Part shown: positions 5,700 through 6,600 of the stretch, in pieces | How the letters are laid out: each line of letters opens with the position of its first letter | Numbering within the stretch: position 1 is the stretch's first letter | DNA from: Opitutia bacterium UBA4654 | GTDB taxonomy: Bacteria; Verrucomicrobiota; Verrucomicrobiia; Opitutales; Intestinicryptomonadaceae | Direction of reading: 5' to 3' | Assembly: GCA_002405555.1 (NCBI GenBank) | Contig: DHMA01000137.1 | Span: 196-6,795, forward strand | DNA length: 6,600 nt | The notes under the pieces: generated by a model | Told to the model about the DNA's origin: nothing | The model's database searches: none | Seen by the model: only the letters and a program-made list of their open reading frames with translations | Made by a program: the position numbers and the translations under genes

Positions 5700-6600
5700 T
5701 TATTTAGCCTGTCCGCTTCCGCCGAAGACTCTGGCGGTTGCGTTGAGGAAGTCGTAGCCGTTTTTGTCGTCGGGTTCGAGCTGGCTGCCCTCCGTCCATT
5801 CGTTCCACGAATTGATAATCATCAGCTTGGGCATGCCCGCCTGAGTGTTTTTGTCGAGCCACTTCTTGGTTTCGCGCAGGAAGTGTTCGTAGTCTTTTGC
5901 ATTCGTGTTTTCGATGACGGTTGTCGTTTCGTTCTTCGGGAAGCGCGAGTTGTTGTCCCAGCCGATTGTTACGTTCGGCACGAACGGAACGCCGTAGTGT
6001 TTCGCCATTTTGTCGAACAGCGCAAGGCTTTCTTCGCCCCAAGTTTTATACTGCTTGCCCTTTTCGACCCTCGAAAGCGACGGCCAGTTGTAAACCGTTA
6101 CGCTGTCGAAGCCGATGTATTTGTACATTTCGGGGAATGTCGATTTTTCCTGTCCGGGGACGGCAAGCGGCTTTCTCCAAAGCAGCGACGAGAACGTCTG
6201 GAAGTGGATTCCCGCAAAGCCCGCCTTTTTGGCCTCCGCGCGGAAGAAGTCGAGAGCCTGCTTCGCCTTTTCCATTCCGCCCACGCCCGTGATGAATTTG
6301 TTGGGAATGAAGAACGAGAACACGGGCTTGTTGTCGATTTTATAATAGTTGGGCTTCTTGAAGTATTCGATGAAGCGCGGGACGAGCTTTTCCGTAAATT
6401 CGTCGTACGAAACTTCGGCGGGCCAAACTTTGTCGTGCTTGCCCTTTTTGCCGATTGTGTTGTCCCAAAGGTGGTCTACGTCGTGGTTCGCCCACATCAG
6501 GTAGAACTTCATGCGCTCGTTGTTGGGGGCTTTCAAGAAGCCGTTGTTGAGCGCGTTTTCGAGGAAGGGTCTGCCTTCGTACCAGTACCAGTCGTAGACG
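5700..6600 (-). CDS. GH99-like / WbsX-family protein, partial (upstream paralogue, 5' end outside window)
   Basis: The C-terminal 299 residues of a second WbsX/GH99-like protein are present; the frame is open to the right edge. The Met at 6536 is internal: codons before it encode VYDWYWYEGRPFLENALNNG, matching residues 109-128 of the downstream copy, so about 108 residues are missing. By alignment its start should lie about 320 bp beyond the edge. It keeps FYLMWANHDVD, KLVPRFIEYFKKPNYYKI, IGWDNN and SWNEWTEG, with the two candidate catalytic Glu encoded at 5799-5801 and 5790-5792. The central part (the region after KPVF, roughly bases 5950-6330) differs strongly from its paralogue, suggesting another substrate or subsite. 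Both proteins end in the same GQAK. Whether this copy has a lipoprotein signal cannot be seen. It stops with TAA at 5700-5702, 21 bp before the next gene, consistent with an operon read right to left. Confidence 0.88.
   Translation of the reverse strand, partial: VYDWYWYEGRPFLENALNNGFLKAPNNERMKFYLMWANHDVDHLWDNTIGKKGKHDKVWPAEVSYDEFTEKLVPRFIEYFKKPNYYKIDNKPVFSFFIPNKFITGVGGMEKAKQALDFFRAEAKKAGFAGIHFQTFSSLLWRKPLAVPGQEKSTFPEMYKYIGFDSVTVYNWPSLSRVEKGKQYKTWGEESLALFDKMAKHYGVPFVPNVTIGWDNNSRFPKNETTTVIENTNAKDYEHFLRETKKWLDKNTQAGMPKLMIINSWNEWTEGSQLEPDDKNGYDFLNATARVFGGSGQAK
6474..6535. repeat. 62-bp exact direct repeat, copy 2 (inside the partial GH99-like gene)
   Basis: This is the partner of 5229-5290. The near-identical block continues to the window edge at 6600, so its full extent is not visible. 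Confidence 0.9.

Noticed and set aside
5700..6536. Treating the Met codon at 6534-6536 as the start of a complete 278-residue gene
   Set aside because: The open frame continues to the window edge and the codons before this Met match residues 109-129 of the paralogue, so the gene is truncated by the window, not by biology.
5229..6600. The long direct repeats as a possible mobile element or insertion site
   Set aside because: The repeats are in-frame homologous parts of two paralogous genes. No transposase, terminal inverted repeats or target-site duplication is visible.

Overview
The window looks like ordinary chromosome of a Gram-negative bacterium with moderately high GC. It reads as two tail-to-tail transcription blocks. 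No mobile element, RNA gene, CRISPR array or phage gene is visible. The lineage cannot be fixed from the sequence. Two exported WbsX/GH99-like proteins in tandem, an exported transglutaminase-like protein and A-rich starts without a Shine-Dalgarno motif suggest a polysaccharide-degrading member of the Verrucomicrobiota/Lentisphaerota group or of Bacteroidota. This is inference; only the Gram-negative part has some direct support, from the lipoprotein signal.

Plus-strand block (1-4299). It opens with the last 161 residues of serine hydroxymethyltransferase (glyA), closed by a strong intrinsic terminator. A complete 649-residue alpha-D-phosphohexomutase (phosphoglucomutase/phosphomannomutase type) follows, with all four active-site loops intact and its own hairpin terminator. 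Next is a 562-residue secreted protein with a transglutaminase-like Cys-His-Asp core and a TPR-like C-terminal half. Each gene is separated from the next by a terminator, so these are probably neighbouring single units rather than one operon.

The convergent junction (4300-4433) carries a 13-bp perfect palindrome with a 3-nt loop, A-rich on one side and T-rich on the other. It can serve as a shared bidirectional terminator.

Minus-strand block (6600-4434). Two paralogous genes of the WbsX (PF14307) / GH99-like family lie head to tail 21 bp apart, almost certainly in one transcript. The upstream copy runs off the window end; the downstream copy is complete and is a lipoprotein. Both keep the WNEWTEG motif with two Glu three residues apart. 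The copies are clearly diverged over most of their length but nearly identical at the DNA level in one N-terminal block, a mosaic pattern suggesting gene conversion.

The glyA and mutase genes are housekeeping (one-carbon and sugar-phosphate metabolism). The minus-strand pair probably handles an external or cell-surface glycan. I do not see a convincing previously undescribed system. The most interesting part is the tandem, mosaic, lipoprotein-targeted GH99-like pair, which may continue past the right edge.
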